From Ignavibacteria bacterium (GTDB lineage: Bacteria > Bacteroidota > Ignavibacteria > Tepidaquicellales > Tepidaquicellaceae), in NCBI GenBank assembly GCA_018058125.1, contig JAGPCH010000006.1, positions 1 through 15,727 on the forward strand: a stretch of 15,727 nt of DNA. The letters run 5' to 3'. Below the pieces are notes generated by a model. That model did no database searches, was not told where the DNA came from, and was given only the letters and a program-made list of their open reading frames with translations. This document shows, piece after piece, positions 15,652 through 15,727 of this stretch (its first letter is position 1; each line of letters starts with the position of its first letter). Made by a program: the position numbers and the translations under genes.

Positions 15652-15727
15652 TTAAGTAATAATTTCAAGATCACAGTCGGTATCTTTCAAAGCGTCAATA
15701 AGTTTGTTTACAATGCTTCCTCTAATG
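15652..15727 (-). CDS. C-terminal tail of a gene resembling the universal-stress-like domain of KdpD (partial)
   Basis: On the minus strand a frame enters at the window edge and ends with TAA at 15654-15652. It encodes the last 24 residues, IRGSIVNKLIDALKDTDCDLEIIT. The RGSIVNKLI-x(6)-DTDCDLEIIT pattern resembles the end of the nucleotide-binding universal-stress-like domain in KdpD, whose usual form is RGS-(V/L)-(V/T)-x-x-L-I-x-x-L-x-D-x-D-(I/V)-x-(I/V)-(V/I). Unlike full-length KdpD, the frame stops right here, and a separate histidine kinase begins 3 bases later. The assignment rests on 24 residues and is tentative; an unrelated USP-family protein is an alternative. Confidence 0.5.
   Translation of the reverse strand, partial: IRGSIVNKLIDALKDTDCDLEIIT

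Noticed and set aside
1..15727. Search for mobile elements, CRISPR arrays, tRNA/rRNA, phage or defence genes
   Set aside because: No transposase, integrase, spaced direct repeats or structural RNA genes were recognised; apart from the points listed, this is conserved chromosomal sequence.

Overview
This window comes from an AT-rich bacterial chromosome, probably a member of the FCB group (Bacteroidota, Ignavibacteriota or Chlorobiota side); I cannot fix the phylum. Four things point there: the gene order rplM-rpsI-rpsB-tsf-pyrH-frr, an S8 protease with the prodomain style common in Bacteroidota, start codons almost all lacking a Shine-Dalgarno sequence, and candidate promoters of the type TTG-N20-TAnTTT(G/A), close to the Bacteroidota -33/-7 consensus. 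No mobile element, CRISPR array, tRNA or rRNA was seen.

Plus strand, 1-7618. The window opens in the last codons of an RND periplasmic adaptor gene that carries an in-frame TAA about 42 codons before its natural stop. A complete inner-membrane RND (HAE1/AcrB-like) pump gene follows after 12 bases. Then come prs (PRPP synthetase), an E2 acyltransferase of a 2-oxo acid dehydrogenase complex with a strong intrinsic terminator behind it, and a secreted subtilisin-like (S8) protease. prs and E2 each have a candidate promoter of the same layout.

Minus strand, 13661-7623. One long run of translation genes, rplM-rpsI, rpsB-tsf-pyrH-frr, continues with 9-base and 0-base gaps into two lipopolysaccharide inner-core genes, waaA (Kdo transferase) and gmhA (sedoheptulose-7-phosphate isomerase). 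A promoter is visible before rplM, and a weaker one before rpsB is followed by a leader of about 200 nt. That leader has several hairpins and ends in the only canonical Shine-Dalgarno sequence seen at a gene start in this window, placed before a TTG start codon. It is the most interesting non-coding stretch here and a candidate for feedback control by a ribosomal protein.

Minus strand, 15727-13816. A membrane sensor histidine kinase (two TM segments, HAMP, PAS, HisKA, HATPase) lies 3 bases behind the tail of another gene. The visible 24 residues of that tail resemble the end of the universal-stress-like domain of KdpD, suggesting a potassium-sensing KdpD split into two proteins.

Most of the window is ordinary housekeeping sequence. 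The points deserving a second look are the broken adaptor gene, the rpsB leader, the repeated promoter/dyad layout and the possible split KdpD.
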